Of a stretch of 64,000 nt of DNA, positions 12,101-20,153 are shown in pieces (positions within the stretch are counted from its first letter, which is position 1; each line of letters opens with the position of its first letter). Position numbers and translations under genes: made by a program. This DNA comes from Brienomyrus brachyistius. Its lineage: Eukaryota; Chordata; Actinopteri; Osteoglossiformes; Mormyridae. The stretch spans positions 5,163,832-5,227,831 of the forward strand of contig NC_064538.1 of assembly GCF_023856365.1 (NCBI RefSeq). Direction: 5' to 3'. The notes beneath the pieces were generated by a model. It saw only the letters and a list, made by a program, of their open reading frames with translations. It did no database searches and had not been told where the DNA came from.

Positions 12101-15100
12101 CCCTGAGACACAGGGTGACTGGCGGTATTATGCATTCAGGGCAAACTGGACAGATCTGGTCAAACTTGCCATGAGGCGACCGTGAGCAACAGCGCTGGCT
12201 ACATTAGAATTACTGTGAATCCTAGTCGGGCTTTTGGGCATGTTCCAGGCAGAACATGGGTCTCGGGGCTGGGGTGCAACCTGGGTGGGATGCCGGTAAA
12301 AAACAATCTGGTTTATTTGTATATAATGTTGGCCTCAGATGAGCCATCTTGCAGGGTCTCTCTAACCAGACGTGTCCCTTTCTTGGCTCGTCCCCGGACA
12401 GCATCATGCAGGTGCTGGCCGCCTTCCCCTCCCTTAGTGGCCCCTCGTCCATGTGCAGTCTGCTCAACGAGGACACTTTGATCCGCTACTCCAGGCTCAC
12501 CTCCACCAGCAGGGACAACTTCCGCTACTTCGTCCTGGACAACTCCGTCATACTGGCCATGCTGGAGCAGCCGCTGGGGAACGAGCAGAGTAAGTGGGGG
12601 GGGGGGGGGGCATGGTGCCTGAGAGGCGCTGACAGAGGTCAGTCCCAGAGGCCGTATAAAATGTGAGGGCATTGGTCTCGTGGCAGCTGTGTTTGGCAGG
12701 ATCTTGCCGTGTGCATAGAGCCAAAGGACGACATTTTCCATTTGTTTTTTTTTTCCTTCTTAAAGACCCCTGTCCTGCTGTTACCATCCTGATCCGAGGC
12801 GTGTCAGGCAGACATGCCTGGACCATGCAGCTGTACCACCAGCCCAGAGTAGCGCGTGCCAATCAGAAGGTAAGGTAGCTCCGTGACGCCCGACGTGTTC
12901 GGCTGCGCTGCAGTGGAACTGAATGAACCTCCCATGAATAATGCATGAAGCTATATTCTGTGTGCGTCTGACTGGCTTTGTTCCTTTTATTCTGATCTCT
13001 TTGTTCCTCCTCCATTGTCGCTACACTGAGCGTATCCTTTGCATGGAGGCCTCTCTGGGCGTGGGTTTTAATGAACACTCCTTCACTCCTTCTTTTCTTT
13101 CACAGCAGGTATTTGTCCCCGAGCGGCGCCCCACCCCTAAGAACGACGTGGGCATCCGCTTCAACGTCAAACACAGAGCCTTCCCAGAGGAAGTCGATAA
13201 GATCCCTTTTGTGAAGGCAGACATGAGCATTCCGGACCTGGATGACATCGTAAGCAAGCCGGTGAGCGCTTGCTGTTCAGCCGGTTCGGCCGTTACCAGC
13301 GGGGTGGCTTTTCGCTCGGGCGCAAATGGAAAGCGAGGCATTGTAAGCACTGGAATTGAGTCATTGAAGTGATGTTGAAATCGTAAACATTTCTGGAATT
13401 TTTTGTGACGGGGTATGAATTTCCAATCTGCATTTAACACAGGAATGTGTTTATCGCAGTTGCTTGGCGATGAGGGGAAGCATCGCTAGGAGAATATTAA
13501 AATTGTTGCTTTGAAAATATGCCCTTTAATTATGTGTCTAATTACTAAGGAGGAGTTTGGTTTGTAGCAGAGTTATATGTAGGGGTGGGGCCACAGGAGC
13601 ACTGACCCCAGCTGAAAGTTGATTGGCCACTGGAGTGTTACTCTCCTGTTACTCGCCCATTCAAAATATGTATATAAAATATGTAATATAAAGACACCCC
13701 CCCCCCCTTCCCCATCAGCTGGAGGTGCAGCATGAGAAGCTTAGGAACGTGATGGTCAAGCAGATGGAGTACGAGGCAGCTCTGGAGCAACACAGCGAGG
13801 AGGTGTGGAAGAGCAAGCCCTTCCCCGACCCCCAGGTGGACTGCAAGCCCCCGCCGCCCTCGCAGGAGTTCCAGACTGCTCGCCTCTTTCTCTCTCACTT
13901 CGGTTTCCTGTCCCTAGAAGCACTGAAGGTAGGGAAAGAGGCCTTCGCTTCTCAGCGTGTCGGGCCCCCCTGGCCATTCTGCATAGGCTGACCCGGCTTT
14001 TCCCGCAGGAATCGGGTAATAGCCGCCTCCCACCAAACCTGATTGCTCTGGATTCCGCCCTGCCCGGCTTCTTCCAAGACATGGAGTACCTGGACTTACT
14101 TCCCTGTCGGCCGTTTGACACGGTGTTCATTTTTTATGTGAGGGCGGGGCAGAAGACCAGCCAAGAGGTACGAACTTGCACCAACCATCCATCCTCCGTC
14201 TGCTCATCCAGGACCAGGTTGTGGGACGCTTGGACCACGACCTCAGAAGCACAAAGCAGGGAACACCTTAGATGCACACTGTGGGCAATTTACAGTGGCC
14301 AGCTGCATGTTTACAGACTGTGTCACACATGTGCAACACATACCTGCGATGAATTCACACGCTATGCAGCCTTGTGTGGTACATGTGGCTGAAATGGCCC
14401 TTCCATTTGTTTCACTATTTATGGGATGTGCATGGGATGTGCATGGTGTATTGCACTGAAAATATCAGATCTGTTATTAATAAAAACTGAAACACCATAT
14501 CACTGTATCTGCGTGTACTAAACCACAAGGTTGCTTGTGTTTGTACAGCTGAATGCTTTACAGAAGCAGCATCGCTTAAGTACCTTGTTTAAGAGTACAA
14601 CAGCAGGACCCTTTATGGGAATTAACTTCACCTTATGGCACTTTTCCACTGCCGCCAAGAACCGAGCTGTACTGCGAACTGACGGTTTTTCATGGCAAAA
14701 TATTAAACCTATGCTGACAGTTCTGCTTAATAGCAGGGCTGAAAGCGTGACCAAACCAAGCTAGCTGTGTGACCACCATCTGCATCTGATTGGCCGAAAT
14801 ACATAGAGATACTGGTGTTCTGTGTCAATATGCATGGATTATTTGAAAGAAAAAAGGCATATTCTGTGCATTTTTTATTGTTAGTAGTATTGTACGTTGT
14901 GGTTTGTTAATGCATTCTCGATGACTGAACCTGAAAATTTCCACTACTTACATCTACTTAAAGTAATATATAACAGCTGAACAGAATGGATTTGTAATGC
15001 AAATTTACCCAAGCGAATGCAAATTCCAGTAGCGTTTGATGCTAACATAAGACAAAGAGTCTCACAGACTTGCTAGCAGAAATTTTGCATGCAGTAAATC

Positions 15101-17941
15101 ATGATGTACTCCATGTGAACAGTAAATGTCTGGTTTAACATCACTGTCACTGTCCAACGCTTTTACCGAGCCGAACCTTGTGTAGTGAAAAACCAAAGCA
15201 AGCTGCGGCCGCACTGCAGTAGTCTGTCTTCGCAGCACGACTCGGGTACGGCTCGGTTCCTGTAAGCCAGTGGAAAAGCACCATTAGTACTCTAACCTAC
15301 TATACCCCTGCTGCTCCATAAATATACTTTTTGTTCATCATTATGTACCTTTTTATATATATATATCCAGTATGAATTCTGCATGCACTGTTTAGGCCAG
15401 TGCTTTTGCTGTCATTTACATACCTGGCATTCTGGGATCTGCAGATCTTGAGGAACGCGGAATCCTCAGTCAACATCCAGCCACATTTCCTGGAGTTTCT
15501 GCTGTCCCTGGGTTGGCCTGTAGATGTGGGTAGTCACCCTGGGTGGACGGGGAATGTGGACACCAGCTGGTCCATCAACTCCTGCGTTGATGGAGAAGGC
15601 CAGCAGCAGGGTGAGAGAGGCCGCTCCATCCTGCTTTTGGAGGTGTTTGACCCTCTGCGCTCCACATTACCGGCCCTCTGCGCATAACGTTCACGGCTAT
15701 CTGATGTGCTCCATCTTAACAGAGGAAGGATTCCCGGTAGATGACACCAGTGGATCCATGTTTAATGGCGAGAAGAAAGTCCTGTATTACGCTGATGCTC
15801 TGACTGAAATTGCATTTGTGGTTCCGACTTTGACAGATGCCTCCAGTAAGTAGTTGCCCATGGTTTCCTGATCCTGTACATTAATTCTTGTCATTTTGGT
15901 ATTCAAGGTTTTCCTTTAGATTTAACTGTTTCATTATTAAGTACAGGATTTTGACATTGCTCTTAATTTGACACTGTCTTGAACTGGTGCAAGGTACACC
16001 CTGAAGGTGCATGTGTACAAGCCTGTACCTTCAGATGTCTGGCACTGTTACATCAATGATTAATGTTAAGACCTGAGTTGTGAATATTCGGACAAATTTT
16101 ATGCAGGGTCTTTGTCAGGGTCTGCCATGTTCTGTTTTGTGTAAATAGTGACTTTCTGTGTATCCAGTTACGTGGATTCAGTTTAGGTGAAACGCATCTG
16201 ATATGTTGCTTTGCGTGTGAATGCAGGTGACTCCTCGGAAAACGGCCACACCCCGTTGGAGACGGACTCGCAGATGGGCCTGCTGCCTGGCATTCAGTCC
16301 AACCTGACACTTGAGCTCTTCCCAAACCACTCGGAGAACCTCGGCCAGCCGCAGAGGGTAATGCTGTGCTGGTGCTGGCTGCTACCTCAGTCTTCTTGGA
16401 CATCCCCAAGCCCAGCATGAAGTGGGATACTCTGAATGTTTCTCATGATACATTTTTTTTTTTTTTAATGCAATAGTTGTCTTGGTACTTGTAACTGACT
16501 CCTGAATATCAGTTTGAGAGATGAGGCTTTGGGGTGGTAGATTTGTAGACTGTTGATCACAGAGAGTCTTGAAATTAAGCCGTGATTGATCGCCGGCATA
16601 CAGCAGTACAACTAACGATGGGCTTCAAAATGCAGTTTCCTCCAGTACGTAGATTTATATGTGGTGGGGTTAGGATGTTAAATTTAGATTTTTGCGTGTG
16701 TTAGATGAGCCCTACTTCGAAGACAAAGAAAATTCACTGTGGGAGGAACATACCTCCTCTGGGCCCGGAGACAAAGGTTCTGGTAGTTTGGATGGAGCGC
16801 TACGATGACATTGGTAAGAAGCCCTTTATTCTTGCTTTACATTCGTATACCACCAGTATGCAGTTCACCTTACTACACGATATGAGACATACCAACTATG
16901 AATGGAAGAGGGTTGTACACTGGTCAGCATTAACAATCACTTTATATTCATTCTCTTAAAAAACAATAGTGGATTTTGTGCTCCAGTCTATCATTTTGAA
17001 AAGTTAAATTCCTTTACTGAAGAGGGTCTGCTTTGTCAAGCAGTCAATGGTGGTGTCCTAGTAATTAATGTGATTAGTTAATGTCCTGTGGAATACCTTG
17101 CTTGGCATTTTCTGTGTGTTACCTCACCATTTATGCCACTTTCCCTCCCCTTTTTTCCCCAGAAAACTTTCCGCTTTCAGATCTTTTGTCAGAAACCAGT
17201 ACGGGAGTCGAGTCGTCAAACAGTAGCACATCATACAGGTATTTAATGGTGATTCTTATATGCTTGAACACCCAGGTTTGAAGACCGCGTCTGAAAGATG
17301 ATCTTGGCTGTTTCCTGGAGCATTAAATCGGTGTATAAGAACCAGTGTTTACACTGACAATCTGGGGTCCCGCTCTGCCTCGCTTGGGTCACTGTGTGGC
17401 ATATTGTCATATATTATGTGTCTGGGCTGTTGATAAATGGATCATCCCGTGTTCTTTCAGTGCCATGTTACAGGCCTCGCTGCTCTTTCCACAGGCCAGT
17501 TGCTTCAGAAAAAGACGTCCCGGTGGTGTTCATTCACCCCCTGAAGACCGGATTGTTCCGCATCAAGCTGCATGGAACGACGGGCAAGTTCAGCATGGTC
17601 ATTCCCCTGATGGATGGCATGGTGGTCAGCCGGAGGGCGCTAGGTGAGGATTGGCTCCAGGTGCCGAAATCACCGCCTGCTTTCTTAGCCCCACCCAACC
17701 AGTGTTTTTTTTTTTTTTTTTTTTTTCCTTGTGTGCCCCGCCCACAGGGTTTTTAGTGAGGCAGATGGTCATCAACGCGTGCCGGCGGAAGAGGCTAGAG
17801 AGTGACTCGTACAACCCACCACACGTGCGACGGAAACAGAAGATCGCCGACATCTTCAACAAATACCGCAGCAAACAGCTGGAGCCTGAGTTCTATACCT
17901 CACTCTTCCAGGATGTAGGAGGGAGGAGCTTGAATCCTTGA
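1..17941 (+). CDS. ralgapb: Ral GTPase-activating protein subunit beta, 28 exons, 5' end cut by window edge
   Basis: Seen: 28 blocks splice into one uninterrupted frame of 4245 nt (1414 residues plus TGA). Exons: 1-146, 235-401, 1258-1444, 1871-2002, 2319-2497, 4801-4952, 5430-5646, 7854-8055, 8522-8689, 8912-9026, 9385-9532, 9623-9687, 9894-10029, 11288-11421, 11517-11699, 11794-11945, 12402-12589, 12766-12869, 13109-13261, 13719-13928, 14009-14167, 15445-15610, 15723-15845, 16227-16357, 16705-16813, 17163-17238, 17495-17643, 17748-17941. Known: the product is the shared beta subunit that pairs with catalytic RALGAPA1 or RALGAPA2 to stimulate GTP hydrolysis by RalA and RalB in the cytosol. 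It carries a Rap-GAP-type domain near its C terminus, here about residues 1068-1311 of the window frame (exons 21-27). The predicted length equals human RALGAPB from about residue 82 onward to within a residue or two. There is no frameshift or stop. All introns are GT-AG except the one after exon 15. Identity rests on recalled family sequence, not a database search. Confidence 0.97.
235..401 (+). CDS. ralgapb: ralgapb exon B
   Basis: The acceptor is GGCAG at 230-234, after a short 88-bp intron. It encodes residues 49-104, including [11 protein letters not shown] and LLAPPTV. It ends on one G of a Gly codon before a weak donor, GTTGGT. Confidence 0.95.
402..1257 (+). other. ralgapb: ralgapb intron after exon B
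   Basis: 856 bp of AT-rich sequence. No gene or recognisable repeat was seen apart from short A/T runs near 898-922. Confidence 0.8.
1258..1444 (+). CDS. ralgapb: ralgapb exon C
   Basis: The acceptor is TTCTTCAG at 1250-1257. It encodes residues 105-166, including [19 protein letters not shown] and [11 protein letters not shown], strongly conserved in RALGAPB. The donor is AG|GTAAAC within a split Arg codon. Confidence 0.97.
1871..2002 (+). CDS. ralgapb: ralgapb exon D
   Basis: The acceptor is TTCCCCCCAG. It encodes residues 167-210, including [19 protein letters not shown] and [13 protein letters not shown]. The donor is AG|GTGAGG. Confidence 0.97.
2184..2277 (+). repeat. 17-bp minisatellite, 5.5 copies
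   Basis: Five perfect head-to-tail copies of GGTTCCCCCGGAGTTCA at 2184-2268, followed by a partial copy. It lies within the 316-bp intron before ralgapb exon E, ending 41 bp from the acceptor. Each unit contains a pyrimidine run and, across the unit junction, TTCAG, so it resembles weak 3' splice sites. Confidence 0.97.
2319..2497 (+). CDS. ralgapb: ralgapb exon E
   Basis: The acceptor TTCTCTAG lies 41 bp downstream of a 17-bp minisatellite. It encodes residues 211-270, including [20 protein letters not shown] and [17 protein letters not shown]. The donor is G|GTAAGC. Confidence 0.97.
2498..4800 (+). other. ralgapb: ralgapb intron after exon E (2.3 kb)
   Basis: Contains the SINE at 2552-2832. 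The rest is AT-rich with short T and A runs and no supported gene. Confidence 0.8.
2552..2832 (+). mobile_element. tRNA-derived SINE (type 1), full-length-like
   Basis: The tRNA-like head has an A box (TGGTTCAGTGG, 2563-2573) and a B box (GGTTCGAGTTT, 2608-2618). The body contains AAGGCCCTTAACC and the tail GATAATTTCCCCACGGGGAT-CAATAAAGT. The same order recurs at 42573-42795. The AATTTCCCC...GGGGATCAAT tail resembles LINE-derived 3' ends common in fish SINEs. Confidence 0.8.
4801..4952 (+). CDS. ralgapb: ralgapb exon F
   Basis: The acceptor is TTCCCTAG. It encodes residues 271-321, a Ser/Pro/Thr-rich, probably disordered linker that begins [20 protein letters not shown]. It ends in phase 0 at ACG|GTGAGC. 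Confidence 0.96.
5430..5646 (+). CDS. ralgapb: ralgapb exon G
   Basis: The acceptor is CCTCCCCAG. It encodes residues 322-393: first a Ser/Pro/Thr linker, then the conserved [20 protein letters not shown] and [15 protein letters not shown]. The donor is G|GTAAGG. Confidence 0.96.
5647..7853 (+). other. ralgapb: ralgapb intron after exon G (2.2 kb)
   Basis: AT-rich, with (AT)n runs at 6781-6795 and near 7567-7580 and an A14 run at 6661-6674. It ends in a (CT)n tract at 7812-7838 that forms the polypyrimidine tract of exon H. No gene was seen. Confidence 0.8.
7854..8055 (+). CDS. ralgapb: ralgapb exon H
   Basis: The acceptor TGCTCTCAG follows a (CT)n tract that serves as its polypyrimidine tract. 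It encodes residues 394-460, including [20 protein letters not shown] and [20 protein letters not shown]. The donor is AG|GTAAGT. Confidence 0.97.
8056..8521 (+). other. ralgapb: ralgapb intron after exon H
   Basis: 466 bp. A degraded SINE-like stretch (GGTTAAGGGCTCAG and TTCTGATCAAAAGGTCAAATT) lies around 8195-8310. No gene was seen. Confidence 0.5.
8522..8689 (+). CDS. ralgapb: ralgapb exon I
   Basis: The acceptor is TTCTCCCATAG. It encodes residues 461-516, including [20 protein letters not shown] and [16 protein letters not shown]. The donor is AG|GTCTGT. Confidence 0.97.
8912..9026 (+). CDS. ralgapb: ralgapb exon J
   Basis: The acceptor is TGTTCTCCAG. It encodes residues 517-555, including [19 protein letters not shown] and [11 protein letters not shown]. 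It ends in phase 0 before GTCAGA. Confidence 0.97.
9236..9325 (+). mobile_element. SINE 3'-end fragment (type 2)
   Basis: Matches the 3' part of the full element at 41794-42123: an ACCTTGTGCTACCCGGGATTGG-like segment, a ...CAGGCCCCCATAACTC segment, and an end in GGTTGCAAGATGGATG. It lies in the intron before ralgapb exon K. Confidence 0.55.
9385..9532 (+). CDS. ralgapb: ralgapb exon K
   Basis: The acceptor is CTTCTCTGCAG. It encodes residues 556-604, including [12 protein letters not shown] and [17 protein letters not shown]. It ends on one G of a Gly codon before GTCGGT. Confidence 0.96.
9623..9687 (+). CDS. ralgapb: ralgapb exon L (65 bp)
   Basis: The acceptor is CTTCTGCAG. It encodes residues 605-626, [16 protein letters not shown] and onward. 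It ends in phase 0 at ATG|GTAAGG. Confidence 0.96.
9894..10029 (+). CDS. ralgapb: ralgapb exon M
   Basis: The acceptor is GTGCCATGCAG. It encodes residues 627-671, a Ser/Thr/Gly-rich stretch followed by [17 protein letters not shown], a RALGAPB landmark. The donor is G|GTAAGA. Confidence 0.97.
10030..11287 (+). other. ralgapb: ralgapb intron after exon M (1.26 kb)
   Basis: Holds a (GT)10 microsatellite at 10691-10710 and T runs at 10322-10336 and 11097-11111. No gene was seen. The antisense frame across 10879-11442 overlaps exon N and is a shadow. Confidence 0.75.
11288..11421 (+). CDS. ralgapb: ralgapb exon N
   Basis: The acceptor is ATCATAG. It encodes residues 672-716, including [20 protein letters not shown] and [13 protein letters not shown]. 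It ends in phase 0 at AAG|GTAACG. Confidence 0.96.
11517..11699 (+). CDS. ralgapb: ralgapb exon O (followed by a GC donor)
   Basis: The acceptor is ACCTTTCAG. It encodes residues 717-777, including [19 protein letters not shown] and [12 protein letters not shown]. The only junction that keeps the conserved DEK-DCL frame uses a GC dinucleotide donor (AAG|GCAGGT). The nearby GT at 11704 would shift the frame. Confidence 0.95.
11700..11793 (+). other. ralgapb: Short GC-AG intron of ralgapb
   Basis: A 94-bp intron beginning GCAGGT and ending TTTCGCAG. The conserved frame ...MLDEK then [11 protein letters not shown] requires the GC donor at 11700. Non-canonical GC-AG introns make up about 1 percent of vertebrate introns. 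Confidence 0.85.
11794..11945 (+). CDS. ralgapb: ralgapb exon P
   Basis: The acceptor is GTTTCGCAG. It encodes residues 778-827, including [16 protein letters not shown] and [13 protein letters not shown]. The donor is TG|GTGAGG inside a Cys codon. Confidence 0.97.
11946..12401 (+). other. ralgapb: ralgapb intron after exon P
   Basis: 456 bp with no repeat or gene recognised. Confidence 0.7.
12402..12589 (+). CDS. ralgapb: ralgapb exon Q
   Basis: The acceptor is CCCCGGACAG. It encodes residues 828-890, including [20 protein letters not shown]. The donor A|GTAAGT is followed at once by a run of G. Confidence 0.97.
12766..12869 (+). CDS. ralgapb: ralgapb exon R
   Basis: The acceptor is TTCTTAAAG. 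It encodes residues 891-925, including [14 protein letters not shown] and ARANQK. It ends in phase 0 at AAG|GTAAGG. Confidence 0.96.
13109..13261 (+). CDS. ralgapb: ralgapb exon S (NAGNAG acceptor)
   Basis: The acceptor is the tandem CACAGCAG at 13101-13108. Use of the first AG would add one Gln codon (start 13106). It encodes residues 926-976, including [34 protein letters not shown]. The donor chosen is CCG|GTGAGC. An in-frame alternative, GTAAGC, begins at 13250. The longer form fits the family length. Confidence 0.94.
13262..13718 (+). other. ralgapb: ralgapb intron after exon S, with a dispersed repeat fragment
   Basis: Around 13581-13665, GGGGTGGGGCCACAGGAGCA and CAGCTGAAAGTTGATTGGC followed by CCATTCAAAAT match, in the same order, the block at 63092-63185 in prex1 intron 10. 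This shows a dispersed repeat family. Confidence 0.6.
13719..13928 (+). CDS. ralgapb: ralgapb exon T
   Basis: The acceptor CCCCATCAG follows a C-rich tract. It encodes residues 977-1046: a Gln/Glu/Lys-rich helical segment, then [20 protein letters not shown] and [10 protein letters not shown], leading into the Rap-GAP-like domain. It ends in phase 0 at AAG|GTAGGG. Confidence 0.97.
14009..14167 (+). CDS. ralgapb: ralgapb exon U (Rap-GAP-like domain begins)
   Basis: The acceptor is TTCCCGCAG. It encodes residues 1047-1099, including [19 protein letters not shown] and [14 protein letters not shown], typical of the N-terminal part of the Rap-GAP fold in this family. It ends in phase 0 at GAG|GTACGA. 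Confidence 0.97.
14186..14395 (-). mobile_element. Degraded type-2 SINE, minus strand
   Basis: Begins with CAACCATCCATCCTCC, the reverse of the SINE 3' tail. It retains GGGCAATTTACAGTGGCC and GCATGTTTACAGACTGTG, corresponding to the conserved core of the copy at 55657-56004. Confidence 0.6.
14633..15287. mobile_element. Non-autonomous DNA element with terminal inverted repeats
   Basis: The left end has GGCACTTTTCCACTGCCGCC then GAACCGAGCTGTAC. The reverse complement of the right end reads GGTGCTTTTCCACTGGCTTA then GAACCGAGCCGTAC. No transposase frame lies between. The superfamily is uncertain; hAT-like is a guess. A clear target-site duplication was not found. Confidence 0.65.
15445..15610 (+). 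CDS. ralgapb: ralgapb exon V
   Basis: The acceptor is GGATCTGCAG. It encodes residues 1100-1154, including [33 protein letters not shown], part of the Rap-GAP-like domain. The donor is G|GTGAGA. Confidence 0.97.
15723..15845 (+). CDS. ralgapb: ralgapb exon W
   Basis: The acceptor is CTTAACAG. A second AG two bases later would break the frame. It encodes residues 1155-1195, including [19 protein letters not shown], the conserved Rap-GAP-like core strand and helix. The donor is A|GTAAGT. Confidence 0.97.
15846..16226 (+). other. ralgapb: ralgapb intron after exon W
   Basis: 381 bp of AT-rich sequence. Nothing was recognised. Confidence 0.75.
16227..16357 (+). CDS. ralgapb: ralgapb exon X
   Basis: The acceptor is TGAATGCAG. 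It encodes residues 1196-1239: a variable acidic loop, then LMPG-like [17 protein letters not shown]. It ends in phase 0 at AGG|GTAATG. Confidence 0.95.
16358..16704 (+). other. ralgapb: ralgapb intron after exon X
   Basis: 347 bp with a T14 run near 16453-16466. Nothing else was recognised. Confidence 0.75.
16705..16813 (+). CDS. ralgapb: ralgapb exon Y
   Basis: The acceptor GTGTGTTAG is pyrimidine-poor. It encodes residues 1240-1275, ending [20 protein letters not shown], which matches the [20 protein letters not shown] segment of the family. The donor is G|GTAAGA. Confidence 0.96.
16814..17162 (+). other. ralgapb: ralgapb intron after exon Y
   Basis: 349 bp with no recognised repeat or gene. 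Confidence 0.75.
17163..17238 (+). CDS. ralgapb: ralgapb exon Z (76 bp)
   Basis: The acceptor is TTTTTTCCCCAG. It encodes residues 1276-1300, [17 protein letters not shown] followed by a Ser/Asn-rich loop. The donor is AG|GTATTT. Confidence 0.96.
17495..17643 (+). CDS. ralgapb: ralgapb exon AA
   Basis: The acceptor is CTTTCCACAG. It encodes residues 1301-1350, including [18 protein letters not shown] and [19 protein letters not shown], the end of the Rap-GAP-like domain. The donor is G|GTGAGG. Confidence 0.97.
17748..17941 (+). CDS. ralgapb: ralgapb terminal coding exon
   Basis: The acceptor CGCCCACAG lies just downstream of a T22 run. It encodes residues 1351-1414, a basic tail including [20 protein letters not shown] and [15 protein letters not shown]. 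The stop TGA is at 17939-17941. The last few residues diverge from human, as is usual at this C terminus. Confidence 0.97.
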
Positions 17942-19462
17942 CCCCGCCCACTAAACACCGGACTACTGCTGGGCCAGCACCAAATCCTATATATTTGTAA
18001 AACTATTTTTGTTACTTCTCTCAGTACTCGGCTATGTCATTTTAAAGGGGAAGTCCATGGTGGAGTGGTGCGTTTACCACAGAATCATAGCCACGCCAGT
18101 CTGCCAGCCGCCCCAGGCAACCCAAACCTGCTGGCACCCCAGGACAGCCCCAGGAGCTCTGGGGAGGGGGGCAGTGGGCATGCTGCTGTGTACCAGAGAG
18201 TAGAGAGAGTCTGCCAAAGAGGTTAAGTAGCAGAACGGAGGGGAGTGATGGAGCTGAATCATTTTTTCCCTGGAGAATCCGACAGTGTCCTGTAGAGCGA
18301 TTTCCGCTATTTCACTGTATGTATCTGACACTGATCCGCAGTTGGCTTTTCCATGACTTATTTTATGGACAAATATTCTGTACAACAACCAAATAGTCAG
18401 ATAATAGCAATCTCCTATGTTGCTTTTGTCGCTCCATCAGTTATTGCAGTAGACACGAGTAGAAGACCTGCCTTTTCGTAAAGTAAAACACAGATTAACT
18501 CCTTTACGCCTGATTTCAGCCATCAACATTCAGCAACTTTGATGTTAATAGTCTCAGGTAGTTTATCCTGCATGTTACATATGCATTTCTGTTTGGTCAT
18601 GCATTTAATCTGCAAACTGATCATTGATTCCCCCCCCCCCCCCCCCATTTCATTATTGTGTAATTAAGATTTTTTATTTTTTTTTTTTATGAATTTTCTT
18701 ACATCGTGGAATTCAGTACTGTCATGATCTGCTTTTAGCTTGATTTAAATCAGGACTGTCCCTGGTAGTCATGATGTTGTGTTTTGTCAACATTGACCCC
18801 TTGTGGGTGTCTATCTATTTTGCTTGTTTTATGAATAACAGAAAAAGCATTATGGCAGATTTAGCCCACCAAGTCTTCCCTCCCTTTTCGGCAGTCCTTT
18901 GGCACACAATAAGAACTGAAAGCAATATGTATTTCAGAACCATTCACAATTAAAGGTATGAGGGGTTAGACTTGTTACTCTCTTAATAGTGTCAGTGGTC
19001 TCGGACACACAAAATCTCCAGGGTGAAAGGTGAACTTATGTTGAAAGTAAGTGTGTGTGTGTGTTTGCCCTCACTGCTCTTTTAGCTCAGTGCACATTCT
19101 ACTTTTCTCTTGACCCTTAATTTACACCTCCTAAGGTGTCTCAACCCCTTAGCCCACTCCAGGCCTTACAACGCATAATCGTTACACACCAAGAATGAAG
19201 GACTACTTTGCTTCTGTTGGTTGTGTCAAGTCTAATATGTACCAATAGTTTTTTTTTAAATACTTTTTTAAAAATGAAAAATAAATTGAACGATCCTGCT
19301 TGGCATATACCTACTGGATGCCTACCGTTACTAACTAATTTACTCTCTGAGCACTCCATTTAAAAATACTGTGGCATTTTTGATTAAAACAAACACTACT
19401 ACTCAAAGAGAATTGGTTTCAGCAGAGACATTGTCATGTCAATGAAGATACACGTTTTAAAC

Positions 19463-19580
19463 TTCCATCCATGTTCCAAACCGCTTATCCTTCTGGGTCG
19501 CGGGGGGTCCGGAGCCTATCCCGGAAGCTATGGGCGCGAGGCAGGGGACAACCCAGGATGGGGGGCCAGCCCATCGCAGC
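19463..19580 (-). mobile_element. Type-2 SINE 3' fragment in ralgapb 3' UTR
   Basis: CCATCCATGTTCCAAACCGC and GGGGGTCCGGAGCCTATCCC then GGGGGGCCAGCCCATCGCAG match the first 100 bp of the minus-strand copy at 55657-56004. It is truncated before the core. Confidence 0.85.
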
Positions 19581-19919
19581 TTTTGGGGAAAAAAACGTTT
19601 GAAAGAGAATTCACAGAGGAATGTGAAAGGGTATACTATTAAAGCCATTATTTGCTAGAAACATAATGGTACATTGTTTAAAACAGCCCAAACTTGATTT
19701 TTGTCCTGTTCCTTTTGAACAGCTTGTGTTCTGTAAATATTGCTGGCTTTAACTTGAGGTGTATAGAGCTGGACGTCTATGTGTAAATATGAAAATGTGA
19801 AGTTTATTTCATTTCTTGGTTCCCTTTATGAGGAAAGGCACAAAATGCGTGTTTGTATTTATGCCAACAATAAGTGTCCAAAAACAAACCGTTGGATATT
19901 GAATGTAACACATGTATTG

Positions 19920-19925
19920 AATAAA
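19920..19925 (+). terminator. ralgapb: Poly(A) signal AATAAA, probable ralgapb 3' end
   Basis: A canonical AATAAA preceded by TGTA motifs at 19902-19916 and followed about 40 bp later by T-rich sequence. It is the best 3'-end signal before the prex1 promoter region. Confidence 0.55.
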
Positions 19926-20153
19926 GATTTTAAAAAGCTTCTTATCATAAAACTATAGCTTTTTATTGTATTTATTAACAGAACCCTTATAAATTAACAA
20001 TGCATATATGGCTAGTATAGTTAGTCCGTTTTAAATGCAGTTCTACAGTGTATATTTTATTACGGTTATATAAGATCAGATGTTTTTCCTCTACGTAAAT
20101 GCTAATGCGGTTTATTGGTACCATTCACCAGTGTGAGACGATACCACTTTTAA

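Larger units (their letters stand above)
14168..15444 (+). other. ralgapb: ralgapb intron after exon U (1.28 kb), largely repeats
   Basis: Contains a degraded type-2 SINE on the minus strand (about 14186-14395) and an inverted-repeat DNA element (about 14633-15287). An (AT)n run at 15354-15366 precedes the acceptor region. Confidence 0.7.
17942..19945 (+). other. ralgapb: Probable ralgapb 3' UTR
   Basis: This stretch has no conserved frame. It follows the stop codon and runs to the strong AATAAA at 19920-19925. An earlier AATAAA at 19280-19285 could give a shorter form. It contains a C17 run near 18631-18647, T/A-rich runs and a SINE 3'-end fragment at about 19463-19580. The 3' boundary is inferred from signals only. 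Confidence 0.6.

Noticed and set aside
13805..14392. A 195-codon + frame, the longest simple frame nearby
   Set aside because: It reads through two ralgapb exons and their intron and is off frame for part of its length. The spliced model explains the conserved residues better.
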